A stretch of DNA of 64,000 nt from Owenia fusiformis (GCA_903813345.2 CAIIXF020000012.1:10770932-10834931); one strand, 5' to 3'. Positions 9,072 through 19,605 are shown, counted from the stretch's first letter. Notes: generated by a model from the sequence alone, not told the origin. Program-made: numbers and translations.

Positions 9072-11189
9072 ATGTCTGAAAATAAAAGTCCACCCTCTTT
9101 AATTGATCACATATGTATTGATAATGCCAAACTTGATATGGTGGAATTTTGCCAAATTATTGCTGGTGACTGTGAACTTTGTTCTGATCATTTATGTATA
9201 TTTGCATCATTTAACATTGACATTTATGTGGTGGATAAATTGCTTACTAAGCCAGCTTTAGCTTGGAATAAATTAAAATACGAGCAGATAGTAAATGGCT
9301 ACTCTAACTGTGTATCTTTATCGTTGCAGGGAGTTCTTGAGAAAACACAGAGAGGCCTTTACACTGACACATCACAGCTAAATGACGACATTACACGTAC
9401 ATTGAAAAATGCTTCAGATAAACACATTCCTGTTAAAAAATTTGTACCCTATCTTAAGCCCTATTGGAACTCTGAATTAAAACGTATTCACAAAGACCAG
9501 AAAGTCGCCCGTGCCAGATGGTTACGCGATGGACGTCCAAGGGGTATGACATTCGAATCTTTTGCCATGTATAAGTCTGCCAAATCCAAGTTCAGGAAAG
9601 AGCAGCGTAAACAGCAAGATGAGTGGATCGAATCCGTTTACGCCGAAATAGACACGGCTGATGAGTTTAATCAGAAACTTATGTGGGCAATTATGAAGCG
9701 GAGGCGAAAACGTTCTGTCCCTATTTGCCAAGAACTCGAGGTCGATGGAATTCTCACGCGTAAGCCACAAGAAATCGTGAACCGGTTTAAAGATTACTCT
9801 GAATTGTTATTTACCGAATTGTGCGATCCAGAATTCAATGATGATTTTAAGCAAGAAATCTCTGATGAAGTAAGATCCTTTTTACAAATCCCGGTTGTTA
9901 AGGAAGACCCAATACTCGGCGAGCCAATTTCCGCATATGAAGTAAAGTCTGTTATAAAAAGCTTAAAAACCAAGAAAGCCGGTGGTGTTGACAGTTTAAC
10001 AAACGAACATCTCCTTTACGGTGGAGAAGTTCTGTCCCAAGTACTGGCCTTTTTGTTTAATCTGATTTCTGAAACGCTGTCCACTCCAGCAGTTTTCAAA
10101 GATGGCGTTATTTCTAAATTATTCAAAGGGGGCGGAAAACGTCGTTCTCGTGTTGAAAATTATAGGGATATAACCTTACTCCCGGTTATTGAAAAATTAT
10201 GGGAAAGAATCATTAAAAGTAGAATCCAAATGTTCGAAATACGTAGAGGTTTTCCTATCCTTAAAAGTGTCCAACAAAATGCTTACCAAGAACAGTTGTG
10301 TAGCTTAACGTGCAGTTTCAACTTTACAGAGACTCTTTACAACAATTTAGAACTCGGTAGCAAGGTTTTCATAGCGTGCATCGACACGAAACGTGCATTC
10401 GATACCGTGTGGCATGACGGGCTTTTCTGGAAGATGTACAGGGCAGGTATCACTGGAAAACTCTTTAGAATCCTCTACGATCTTTTTAAGAACATGAGAG
10501 CTAAAATTCAACTTAGTGGGTACTCATCTGAGTGGTTTAAACTACAGCAATCAATAAGACAAGGGGGCGTGCTGTCTGGTTGGTACTATCTAGTCTTCAT
10601 AGACGAACTGCTCCTACAACTGGAGGAGTCTGGACTTGCGGCGTCAATTGGAAGTCTGTGCACGGGGTGCCCGACCCTTGCAGATGACCTGACTTTAATC
10701 GCCATCTCGAAAGGTCATTTACAAACACTTATTGAAATTACCATGAAGTATGCTAACAAATGGAGATTTAAGTTCAACCTTGAAAAAAGTACAATCATGA
10801 CATTAGGTGAATCTTTACAAACACATTTGAAACTTAAGAAGATTAGAAACTGGGACTTTTCCGGCGGGCAAAGTCTTCAAGAAGTTGACGAAGTAAAACA
10901 CTTGGGAAACCTTTATAACTCCACACTTTCTGCTGAAGTTAAAGTCAACAAGGCGTGTCAAACTTTACGCTCGAGTTTTGCCAGTTTAGTAGGTGTTGGT
11001 GTACACCCCCGTGGACTAAACCCCTTAACAGGAGCTAAACTCGCTCGATGCATTTGTATTCCCACAGCCTTATATGGTGCCGAGCTTTGGTATGAAATGA
11101 CAAAAACACAAACCCTCCAGCTTGAAAAAGGTTCAGATTCATCGCTAAAACGCTGCAAGACCAATCCAAATGGACAAGAACAGACTTAA
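9072..11189 (+). CDS. LINE endonuclease end plus reverse transcriptase
   Basis: The frame encodes about 705 residues. It starts in the endonuclease C-terminus (CSDHLCIFASFNID, the SDH signature). A charged linker follows (FRKEQRKQQDEW, WAIMKRRRKRSVP). The RT domain covers residues ~300-610: KKAGGVDSLTNEHLLYGG, ENYRDITLLPVIEKL, CIDTKRAFDTVWHDGLFW, SIRQGGVLSG and the catalytic box CPTLADDLTLI. The LADD replaces the commoner FADD/YADD but keeps both aspartates. The element is truncated in front of this frame, so the initiator shown is only the first in-frame Met. The last ~20 residues are out of register, and the true continuation is the next frame at 11198. Confidence 0.85.
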   Translation: MSENKSPPSLIDHICIDNAKLDMVEFCQIIAGDCELCSDHLCIFASFNIDIYVVDKLLTKPALAWNKLKYEQIVNGYSNCVSLSLQGVLEKTQRGLYTDTSQLNDDITRTLKNASDKHIPVKKFVPYLKPYWNSELKRIHKDQKVARARWLRDGRPRGMTFESFAMYKSAKSKFRKEQRKQQDEWIESVYAEIDTADEFNQKLMWAIMKRRRKRSVPICQELEVDGILTRKPQEIVNRFKDYSELLFTELCDPEFNDDFKQEISDEVRSFLQIPVVKEDPILGEPISAYEVKSVIKSLKTKKAGGVDSLTNEHLLYGGEVLSQVLAFLFNLISETLSTPAVFKDGVISKLFKGGGKRRSRVENYRDITLLPVIEKLWERIIKSRIQMFEIRRGFPILKSVQQNAYQEQLCSLTCSFNFTETLYNNLELGSKVFIACIDTKRAFDTVWHDGLFWKMYRAGITGKLFRILYDLFKNMRAKIQLSGYSSEWFKLQQSIRQGGVLSGWYYLVFIDELLLQLEESGLAASIGSLCTGCPTLADDLTLIAISKGHLQTLIEITMKYANKWRFKFNLEKSTIMTLGESLQTHLKLKKIRNWDFSGGQSLQEVDEVKHLGNLYNSTLSAEVKVNKACQTLRSSFASLVGVGVHPRGLNPLTGAKLARCICIPTALYGAELWYEMTKTQTLQLEKGSDSSLKRCKTNPNGQEQT

Positions 11190-11197
11190 CCTTAGGA

Positions 11198-11959
11198 ATG
11201 CTTGGTCTAAACAACATTGAATCAATGATAGATATTAAAAAATTACTCTTTTTAGGACGCCTTATACATCTGAAGCAAACTCATTTGGCGAAACGTGTGT
11301 TTCTTACAAGACTACATTTAAATGAGACGTCCCCTTCCCAGAAGGGGTTTATTCCTGATATTCACAGAATATTAAATAAATACAGTCTAGATTCATTACG
11401 CGAATACTTAGTTAGTGGGTATTTTCCGCCACAAAGAATTTGGAAAAACATTGTAAAACATACAATAAATTCAGTACAAAACTCCGAATGGCAAGATAGA
11501 ACTTCTAATGATGTTAGTTTTAGTCGACTGAGACAAATACAAGATTCAATAGAACCGTGTCCACTTTGGAAACACTCAAAGGTCGTCCCTGGTCTGCTAA
11601 AGTTTGCCACCGTAGCCTCAAAACTGTTAACAATCCCGTTAAGTAATGATGAAAACCTGTGTGAGCACTGTGGCGTGCTAACTCCGGATTCGGTTTCACA
11701 TGGACTGTTGGATTGTTCCAAAACTGAAGATGCTCGCAATGAAATGCTACACAACTTAAGCGATGTCTTGAACCTTAACAGAATTGGGCTTAAGATAGAG
11801 TCGTTCAAAAAGGATTTTCGAGAAAACCCCTTTTGTGTGTCAGTGAAAGGCCTCTCCAGCTTATATTTTACAGACAATTCAAAAGTCTTGGCAATTCTCC
11901 TACCTTTCTTGTGTACTGTTGTAGAACTTTTAAATATTGATCTTACCACTCCATTTTAG
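11198..11959 (+). CDS. LINE C-terminal domain with zinc knuckle
   Basis: These ~253 residues continue the LINE protein after one frameshift: the reading KWTRTDLTLGMLGLNNIES joins smoothly across it. The C-terminal feature is LCEHCGVLTPDSVSHGLLDC, a CxxC..H..C knuckle typical of the end of CR1/Jockey-group proteins. The stop at 11957-11959 is followed by ~250 bases of 3' UTR. Confidence 0.75.
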   Translation: MLGLNNIESMIDIKKLLFLGRLIHLKQTHLAKRVFLTRLHLNETSPSQKGFIPDIHRILNKYSLDSLREYLVSGYFPPQRIWKNIVKHTINSVQNSEWQDRTSNDVSFSRLRQIQDSIEPCPLWKHSKVVPGLLKFATVASKLLTIPLSNDENLCEHCGVLTPDSVSHGLLDCSKTEDARNEMLHNLSDVLNLNRIGLKIESFKKDFRENPFCVSVKGLSSLYFTDNSKVLAILLPFLCTVVELLNIDLTTPF

Positions 11960-12227
11960 AGTGATGCAAATATTTTTTAGAAATGTGACTTTCCACCACT
12001 GTTTGTGATTTTTTTAATATATACTTTATTACTTGTCATTGACATTTTAGATGTGGATTGTTCTTGTTGTTTTGTGTGTTTTTTGTTATTGTCTTAAATT
12101 TTTAGATGTGTTTTTATGTCGTTGTTTTTGGTTAATTTTCACTGTTGTGTTAAATGTTTAAATTTTTGTACTCCATGCTAAATGGGAAATAAAGAGATAT
12201 ATATATATATAATTCAAAGATCTGGGA

Positions 12228-12295
12228 ACAACACAACTCATATTTAAATGACTTGTGCATAAAAGTAGGTTAACCGTCAGCCGGCAGTTGAATTC
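12228..12295. repeat. Half copy of foldback family F
   Basis: TCATATTTAAATGA followed by GTCAGCCGGCAG and TTGAATTCACGAATGC matches the central and right arm of the foldback elements at 22399-22581 and 57577-57723. Only one arm is present here, so it is a remnant. Confidence 0.5.
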
Positions 12296-12359
12296 ACGAA
12301 TGCTACTTCAGTGCTGCAATATGGTGTGACGTCTACATGTGACATGTCTATAAACTAAT

Positions 12360-13666
12360 CTAATATTTCTCTTCAGGAACAGTGCCAGTTGTTTTAGACG
12401 TGGACCTTCTTACACGACGTCTATTAACAAACAATGTTAGCAGTTCTATGATACAAATTACAGTCCAGACGACAACAAGAACCCATGATGCTCCTTCAAG
12501 AGAGTCCATCGGTCCAGTGTAGTTTATGTCATCTGCATCTTTCCAGCTGTCTGTCTGTTGAGCTTTCATTTTCAGAGGAAGTTGGTGACATCTTAAGGAG
12601 TTGAGTCCTCTAGTCAAATCATCTTCAGATATCCCCTCCCTTTCGGCAACTGAAATTTTTTAAACAATCCGTGTTGTCATTGGTCTTTTCTATGAAATAA
12701 ATTGGCAGGTAAATTATGCAAAAATCTTAAGGACTATGTGAACTATAATTTCATAGTTGTCCAGTTTTTTGGACTTCTATTGTACAGGTACATGCCTGAG
12801 ATTCATTACCAAAGACTATTTACACGGGCTTGGATCGAAAGATTTGTCCACTATGGTAGAGCATGCTTTTTCTCATAAAACTACAAAGAAAACTACAAAA
12901 TTTCATGTTTAATTGTTATACAATTAAATGTTATATGCATTTTTTGCATTTTTTGTATTTTTTTGGATAAAGAATTATGTTTAATTATTTGTCCAGCTTG
13001 GGGTAGAAGTTTAAAAAGCGAAAAACATCAATATTCCTAAATATAATCTTTAACCACTAAACTTAAAGAGGAGATAATGTGTCAAAACCCTTTCCCATGG
13101 TCGACAAATATTTCGATCCCAATCCGTGATTATCATATAATCTACGTACTTTCTTTGATAGCCGACTTAAAGGACTCAAACAAAGAGGAACACCAAGCAC
13201 TATATCCTGACGATGCTATCACTCCTGATATGAATGCAAATATAAGTACAGTACATGAAAATATCAGCATTCCAATATCGACCATCTTGTTCTGCATCAT
13301 GTCCACAATGAATTTCCGTCTGATTATGCTTATCAAGAGGATGATTCCCAGTATGAGTGGCAGTGCAATGGTTGTAATCGAGTTAATTGCAATTATAAAG
13401 TTGCACGTTGCATTACTGCCTTCATTGAACGTTAGTACTCTAATTGGTTCGTCTTCGCCGTAGTCTATGCCTTTCAGCGTCGTGCTTCCATAGAGGACAC
13501 ATATCCCATTTGGATGTAATATCTTCTGATAGAATGCTCCTCTGGCGATTGCCATGGAAATAGCGGCTGTGATACCAAGAATCGCTGATAAAAAATAGAG
13601 GATGATGCGAACAATAAGCCATCGCGGGGATGATATACACTCACACAAGCAATCTTCGATCCTCAT
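12360..13666 (-). CDS. TMEM179: TMEM179/TMEM179B-like tetraspan protein, copy A
   Basis: There are two coding exons: 13666-13150 (517 nt) and 12649-12360 (290 nt), joined in phase 1, giving 268 residues. The donor is GAAA|GTACGT and the acceptor AAAAAATTTCAG. The start MRIEDCL lies just inside an exon whose acceptor is TTTTTCAG, and it aligns with the paralogue's start; the upstream in-frame Met is therefore intronic. Four hydrophobic segments are seen: IVRIILYFLSAILGITAAIS, INSITTIALPLILGIILLIS, MLIFSCTVLIFAFISGVIA and SWVLVVVWTVICIIELLTL. Shared with TMEM179B are G-x-F..NGICVLYG, the second-loop SGYSAWC and the last-segment pattern SWV..V.W. The molecular function of the family is not established. 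Confidence 0.85.
12827..12915 (+). repeat. Short dispersed repeat, also at 57967
   Basis: GGATCGAAAGATTTGTCC and the following GAGCATG recur at 57967-58050 in the same order and strand, with an adjoining run of AAAACTACAAAGAAAACTAC-like sequence. Family unknown. Confidence 0.5.
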
Positions 13667-13705
13667 TATACTGCTGAAAAACACCACGGATGTATAATTA
13701 AACAT

Positions 13706-14000
13706 AAGCTATGCTTTCGTGGTCTGTATCTTAAGTGATATAGAATTTTGAAAAGTCTATAATTGTTGAAATAAGGAAAAAATAAAAATCTATACCTGTA
13801 CCTTCGAGGCTCCAACATTTTGTTACCCAAATGGATCAACAGTGTAATCGAGTGGAGTAACAGTGTTCATGTAATGTATGTTTTGTGAAACTTAAAGCTG
13901 ATCATGACCATATTCACAACCAAAACATTTAAAAATCATTTGAATATCAAATATGAATTGGTAATACATGTACAATTTTAATTACTATACTCAAACATGC
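13706..14000. other. Upstream of copy A; nothing firm
   Basis: AT-rich sequence upstream of the TMEM179-like copy A. A possible minus-strand leader donor (GAAG|GTACAG) lies near 13795, but it is weak. No other gene signal. Confidence 0.3.
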
Positions 14001-14163
14001 CGATGGATAAGTTGCCAAGGGGATGAGTTGTCCAGGGGATGAGTTGTCTAAGGGATGACTTGTCTAGGGGATGAGTTGTCTACGGGATGACTTGTCTAGG
14101 GGATGAGTTGCCTAAAGGTGATGAGTTGTCCAGGGATGAGTTGTCTAGGGGATGAGTTGTCCG
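14001..14163 (+). repeat. ~17-18-bp minisatellite
   Basis: About nine copies of a unit like GGGGATGAGTTGTCTAG, with CTT/GTT and TCC/TCT variants, lie head to tail. Unit length drifts by a base or two. It is not associated with any coding frame. Confidence 0.9.
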
Positions 14164-15016
14164 GTTACCTATTAAACATACAGTTCATGAAAATCTAATT
14201 GAAGCGACGCTTATGTCCGCCATTTGTGACAACGGTATCTGAGTTAACCGTCGTCAGGCTATTCCGGGGTCGTATTATACGTATTGTAACTGTAATGTTT
14301 TTAACCTGTTTTTAACCAGTTTATATCCCAAATATTCCACAGAATAAAGTTCAGTTTTTATTTTAGGTGTGGTTTCTTTATTTTCTCAAAACTTGTATAC
14401 TCTCTAACCCAAAGCTTTTTCATGCATTCTGATTTTAGTTTGAGATTATGCAATGTCCTACTAGTGACATCTATAAATCAATAAATGTTAGTTTCACTGT
14501 TCATAACAGTAACATCCAAATGTCTTTTGCGATCGATGTTTGGTTTAAGAAGTATGAGCTATCTGTGTACTATAATGTATTCAAACTCTGTAACTAGACT
14601 TATCTGACGTCATTTTTCTGCGTGCACATTGAAGTTCGCGTTCACGTTCAGTTGAAGCTTAACCTCTCTATTATTTAAGAGAATATGTATGTGAACGTCT
14701 TATATTATGATTACCAAGGATAACAATCTTTCCAGTTTTTTTAATGACCTCAGTACAACTATTTTCCTTTACACTTTATACTCGTTCAGGTAAATAAATA
14801 CTGCGAACGAGAGAACTACCCAGGGAACCATACTTGTAATTCTACACGTTCACATAAAAGTTCTCTTAAGAACGTGTAACTTACTCTGCCTTAAAACAGA
14901 TTCAAAATATTCACCGGGATCACTTTAGTTGTTCAGAAAGCATATTGTGTTTTACATTGATATGAGGTCATCCTTCACGTATACTGCATTTATACAAAAA
15001 GTGTTTATACTGATAT
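14164..15016. other. No gene recognised
   Basis: About 850 bases of AT-rich sequence with no protein signature and no clear repeat. A TATTATACG and a later AATAAAG near 14345 look promoter- and polyA-like, but nothing links them. Confidence 0.4.
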
Positions 15017-16125
15017 ATCGTCCCATTATTTCCACATAGGATCTCAAAATTGCATTTTCGTTGATATTGAGAAATTAGAGGTTGAAGTTTAGGTCTTCAT
15101 AACTTTTGAGTAGTAATTTTTAAAAACTTTTCATAATAATCATATGTATGTGTAGGCCTTGCAGAGCAAAACTCACTGATTAAAAATAAATAAAACACAT
15201 CTTGTTTCCTGTTTTTGAAATATCAAAATAACCCTGAAAACTGATTTTTTATTCACTTCAATTTTGTTATTGTCTCATATACCATTATTCTGCCCATCTA
15301 ATTATAAAGAATATATGGCTTGTGTTCCATTTTGACTGATAAGGTACTGGATGAGCTTTGTCCATGTTTTTACTTACAGTATCGCATTTTTCTAATAATT
15401 ATGTTAATTATGTGAAGTATGTCATTTCTCATTGATTTTGAAAATAATAGGGTCTAGTTTTTCAGCATCTGCGAATTATTGCCATTTATACCCCCTGGCT
15501 ACGTTTATGAGGGGGTACTATGATAATCATCCATAATTTCTGTTATATACCTTCATAAAATTCATATTTGTAGGGATTATGTATCTATATATAATTAGTT
15601 GCTATGACAAGTTTGATCATGATTGGTCAAGCCATAACAACACAACATAAGTGCGAAAAATTGTAAATATTTCGGATAAATCCACCAGAACTTTAAAAGA
15701 CACATGACAAAGTTAAAAAGGCTATAACAGTGTCAGTGATTGATTAAGTTCACTAAATGAACTTTTTTGTTACAAATAATGTTAAATCTGGTTTCTTTTG
15801 TTTGTACTACATATATGGTGTCATGATTTATGATCTCCTTTGTTAATTACTTGCAAAGTATACTAGTAAGAGATTGTTCCATTATTTCCACATTGTAATA
15901 ACTATTAGTCACATGATTAAAATTATGTACCTGATTGGCTCTGTTGCCTACCAAAACAGATATGACAAGGTGGGCCTAATTGGCACTGGATATCTCCAAA
16001 AGGAGATGAGATCCATTGAAATGGACCTCAGAAATGAATTCCTCGTGAAAAATTGAGAAAGATAGTGTACTTATCTCAAAACCTGTAAAAAGTGAGATAT
16101 AACAATGTGGAAATAATGGGACGAT
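15017..16125. mobile_element. ~1.1-kb DNA element with ~21-bp terminal inverted repeats
   Basis: The left end ATCGTCCCATTATTTCCACA is exactly inverted at the right end (TGTGGAAATAATGGGACGAT), 1.1 kb apart, and the inner ends continue with looser similarity. The outer flanks are TA-rich, so a TA target duplication is likely but cannot be proved. There is no transposase signature inside, hence non-autonomous. A third partial copy of the terminal motif sits near 15877. Confidence 0.7.
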
Positions 16126-16860
16126 ATCGATGGAGTATGCACCCTGCTGGTCTGAGTTTTTTTCGTATAGATCCAAATGGATTTAGTATCATTTTTGTTT
16201 GATTGTTTTTTTAATGTATATCAACAGAAAATCTTAATTACAAAGACACGCAAATATGTATTTACTTGAAAATCATAAAATCTATTTACAGTGTGTATAT
16301 TCTGATCAAATATAGTAAAAATAAATTCTTTGTATGTACTTATTCTCGAAAGACATTTTTGGCAAAGTATACCAAAGCAAAGCACATGAGTATATAAATC
16401 AGGGTACATTTATGAATATATGTACACTTTAATTCAAACAAAGTATATTTTCATTATTTTCTGATTGACACAAAACATTTTTTCGTTACCGCCAAAGCAG
16501 GTATAAGTGTTCGGAATTTTTGAATTTTAATAATTTCAGGTAAAATTCTTTTAAATTTTTTTTTCATATCAATAACATTTTCGTTAATAAATCTCCTCTA
16601 CCATTCCGCATAGCATGATATGGCTAGTACAACGATACTTTAGGTTGTTATATATCGATTGAAGTCGTGTATGTGTTTCCACGATTTCTTTAATTTGTGT
16701 CACAGACCTTTAACATGGAATAGGAATATCAAAATATCCGAAGCCATCTTTATCCAAAGTCATCTCTCTAAAGATGGCTATGTGCAATTAAAGTAAGCAA
16801 CATACATGGTAACGTTTTGGCATTTGACATAATACATTACAGGGACTAAATTCCGTTAAT
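16126..16860. other. Intergenic, no gene recognised
   Basis: AT-rich sequence downstream of TMEM179-like copy B, with a short weak hairpin around 16740-16783 and nothing else identifiable. Confidence 0.4.
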
Positions 16861-17967
16861 TCACTCCGTCACAACCGGAGCCCTATCAGAGTTGCAGTCA
16901 GGCGGCGACACTCTTGAACGACGAAACGCTACTATTTCTATGATACAAATCACTGTCCAGACGGCGACAAGAATCCACGATGCTACGACAAGGGAATCCA
17001 TTGGTTTCGTATAGTTGATCACACTGCCAGATTCCCAAGTCCCCCCAATCGGTATATTTTTGATAATGGCCTCACTACAATTAGAAGCTGAAAAAAACAT
17101 GACACAATGTGTGATACTCAGTTTTCTTTCTTCGGCCAAGTTTTAGTTGGATAAATACTGACGGTAAATCCGTAAATTGTCAAGGAATATAGATGTTTTT
17201 TTAAGAACCTATTAATTTATCCATTTAAAGTCAAGTGTTTATGATGAGAATTATGATAAATTAGGTTACCACTATCGCTTGGCCCCGGGTTCGATTCCAG
17301 GTTCAGACAAGTTTGCGCTCTGGGTGTTTGACTGAGTGTATTTGGTAATATGAAGCAGGTTCTTAGACAACTTCTAATAAAGTGTAAGATTGCCCAGTTT
17401 TTGTACATTTAATAACAGATTCGAGTATTTAATCATTATGGTAGTCTGTTACAATATTCTACCTTTTTGCTTTCCTTCCCTGAGGACATCAAGGAGCGAG
17501 GAACACCAAACATTATACCCCGACGTTGCAATCACTCCAGCAGTAAAGGCGGTGACAAGCACAACAATGGAAAATATCAGCATTCCCAATCTTACCACTC
17601 TGGTCCGCATTTTGTCCATTATCAATGCCCGTCTTATTATTATCAAGAGAATGATTCCTACTATAAATGGGAGCGCAACGGTTGCAACAGAATTGATAAC
17701 AATTATAGAGAAACAAATTGCGCTACTGTGTTCATTGTAATCTAGTTTAACATATTTGTCATCTTCTAAACCTCTATACGTAGAGTAACCAAAAAGAACG
17801 CAGAGACCGTTTGGATGTAATGTCTCGTGATAAAATGCTCCTTTGGCGACTGCCATGGCAACCGCAGCTATGACACCAAGTATTGCTGATAAAACATAGA
17901 GGAAGATACGGACTCCAAGCCATAGCGGGGATGATTCAAACTCAAATAAACAGTCCTCGATGTGCAT
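16861..17967 (-). CDS. TMEM179: TMEM179/TMEM179B-like tetraspan protein, copy B
   Basis: Two coding exons, 17967-17463 (505 nt) and 17087-16861 (227 nt), join in phase 1 to encode 243 residues. The intron position and phase match copy A. The donor is AAAAAG|GTAGAA (weak) and the acceptor TTTTTTTTCAG. The start MHIEDCLFE follows an acceptor, GATCTGCTTGCAG, ending at 17975, so a 5' leader exon exists. Four membrane segments, GLCVLFG, ATSGYNVWC and SWILVAVWTVICIIEI mark the family. It has a cysteine in exon 2 (SNCSEAIIKN) where copy A has RCHQLPL. A SINE piece lies in the intron. The two copies are tandem duplicates about 3 kb apart, in the same direction. Confidence 0.85.
17225..17345 (+). mobile_element. 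tRNA-derived SINE fragment
   Basis: It has a perfect RNA polymerase III B box, GGTTCGATTCC, at 17288-17298 within CCCCGGGTTCGATTCCAGG. The next ~50 bases (CTGGGTGTTTGACTGAG) match the SINE at 19681. The A-box half is degraded. It lies in the intron of TMEM179-like copy B. Confidence 0.65.
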
Positions 17968-18043
17968 TTTTATGCTGCAAGCAGATCACAATGATTTCTT
18001 TTAACTTCAGATATCCTCCTATTTGAACTTTAGATAAAAGTGT

Positions 18044-18152
18044 ACAAGAAAACTCAACAAACTTGGAAGATTTATTTTTTTCAAGAGAAAATTTACAACT
18101 GAATTGCAAAATGAATAAGCAAAATGAATAGGCGCAGTGCATGGCAAAATAT
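18044..18152 (+). repeat. ~105-bp direct repeat, copy 1
   Basis: CAAGAAAACTCAACAAACTT through GGCGCAGTGCATGGCAAAAT is repeated in the same orientation at 18599-18692. One copy has a small internal expansion. Nature unknown. Confidence 0.8.
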
Positions 18153-18189
18153 TAAGTGTAAGCCTTTCATGGATGAGTTAATCGTTTCT

Positions 18190-18455
18190 CAAATAATTGC
18201 GTGCCATTCATTTTAATTTTACTTGCACTGAGGGAAACTGGAGGAACGCAAATCATAGCAATGAAATTAAGGCTTACCTTCCAATCTTCCGTATCTTCTT
18301 GAATCGCTTACTTTTTGAAATGTTGGTGGAGTAAAAATTCCTTTTACAGAGCATGTGATTTCTTTTCAGTCCAGGAGGTGACTAATAGTTGTGTTCCAGT
18401 AGCTTATGAATACATGTAGTCAGATAAATACGTTTACACAACTTTTCAGCTCGGT
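18190..18455 (-). promoter_or_regulatory. Putative leader exon/promoter of copy B, proximal
   Basis: On the minus strand a leader exon ends at 18278 with the donor GGAAG|GTAAGCC, a strong partner for the acceptor before the copy B start codon. About 250 bases around it are similar to 19310-19605, including ACTTGCACTGAGG, TTTTCAGTCCAG and ACTTTTCAGCTC. No TATA box is visible. This is inferred from splice signals and duplication only. Confidence 0.45.
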
Positions 18456-18598
18456 GTTTTCAAGGCAGGTTATAAAGCTTTTACTTGTGTACCGTTTAAT
18501 GTCTAATTTAAGCATCGTAGAGGTGTAATAAATAACGGGTACGGTCACACCCGGTGATCGTACAAAAATGGTGGAGGGGGGGGATTAGGCGATTTCTG

Positions 18599-18692
18599 CA
18601 AGAAAACTCAACAAATTTGGAAGATTTATTTTTACAAGAGAAAATTTACGAGTGAATTGCCAAATAAATAGGCGCAGTGCATGGCAAAATAT
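18599..18692 (+). repeat. ~105-bp direct repeat, copy 2
   Basis: This is the second copy of the 18044-18152 repeat, about 555 bases downstream, with several substitutions. It lies between the two putative leader regions. Confidence 0.8.
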
Positions 18693-19309
18693 GTTAGGTC
18701 ATCTAGTATTTCTATTCTAGCATTGCTCACTTTTTTAAAAAAGATTATTTTTTGTATAACGCATGGAAACTTACTTAAAAAGGTCTTGTTTTCTGGCGGC
18801 CATTTTAATTCAAAAATCAAGGTAAAAGCTTCTCTAGTTCAACTTGTTGAACTCTCGGGGTCTTGAGATTCATGTTCATTCATTCATGTTTTAATAAAAA
18901 AAAACTTTCTTATATATACAATGTTTCTAATTCACACAGAAAGTTTATGACCTTCAAATGCAAAATAATTTACCTCGATGGGTCATCTCGATCACCAATA
19001 CTTTTAAAGGCTTTAAACGGTGTATGAAAGAGGAAATTTCAAATTCTTTAATTTGTTATGGGGAAGGAATGGATGCTTAGTGTGTCGTTAAAGAATGAAG
19101 AATACTATTAAAGACAAAATTTTCATTTTACTAGGTACGCTCTACAAATGGGTTGATATAATTTAGTACCCAACATGCCTTAGTTTATGAAAAATCAAAA
19201 ATCACAAATTCAAAAATAACCGCTAATATCCGCACCTTGCGCCTATAATATCTCCACGCCGTTTGTTTTCGTATAGCACAGTCTGCATAGGATGGAATTA
19301 TAGCAATTA

Positions 19310-19605
19310 AATTATTTCTCATGTATTTACGTGCTCTTTACTTGCACCGAGAAAGATCGAAAAACTCATATAATAGCAATTGGTAGAAAATGAAATGAAA
19401 AGCTTACCTTTTAATATTAGTACCTTCCTGCAATGTTTTAATGTTGTACAGATTCCGTTTACAGTTTGTATCTTTTTCCACTGTTCACTGTTTCAGTCCA
19501 GTAAGCCTAGATGGTTACCAAATTGAGTTCAAGTAGCTTTTGAATCGTCACATTAATTACAAGTTTTCAACAATTTTTTACACAAATTTTCAGCTCAGCT
19601 CATTC
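19310..19605 (-). promoter_or_regulatory. Putative leader exon/promoter of copy B, distal duplicate
   Basis: This is diverged but recognisable similarity to 18190-18455 in the same order and orientation. It keeps the minus-strand donor AAAAG|GTAAGC, with the leader exon ending at 19408. It would serve as an alternative upstream leader for the TMEM179-like gene. Inference from sequence only. Confidence 0.4.

Larger units (their letters stand above)
9070..12212 (+). mobile_element. Young 5'-truncated LINE, CR1/L2/Jockey-like
   Basis: A plus-strand non-LTR retrotransposon begins inside the endonuclease domain and runs through the RT and C-terminal knuckle to a 3' UTR. It ends at ~12212 in AATAAAGAG followed by a short AT dinucleotide tail. 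Two long frames (9072-11189 and 11198-11959) hold nearly all the coding sequence, separated by one apparent frameshift near 11127-11135. The 5' truncation is typical of incomplete target-primed reverse transcription. No poly-A tail is seen; the (AT)n end resembles LINE groups with microsatellite-like tails. Confidence 0.9.

Noticed and set aside
11362-11949. 195-residue frame on the minus strand
   Set aside because: Antisense shadow of the LINE C-terminal coding region.
13666-13705. Upstream start MFNYTSVVFF for TMEM179-like copy A
   Set aside because: A clear acceptor (TTTTTCAG) lies between it and MRIEDCL, and the paralogue starts at the equivalent MHIEDCL.
14001-14163. CRISPR-like array
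   Set aside because: The units are directly adjacent with no unique spacers and the genome is eukaryotic; it is a minisatellite.
14250-14400. Promoter or LTR-like block (TATTATACG, later AATAAAG)
   Set aside because: No partner copy, no coding region and no supporting motifs; likely chance in AT-rich DNA.
18044-18692. Pair of LTRs around a short element
   Set aside because: The ~105-bp direct repeats lack TG..CA ends, primer-binding and polypurine signals, and nothing viral lies between.
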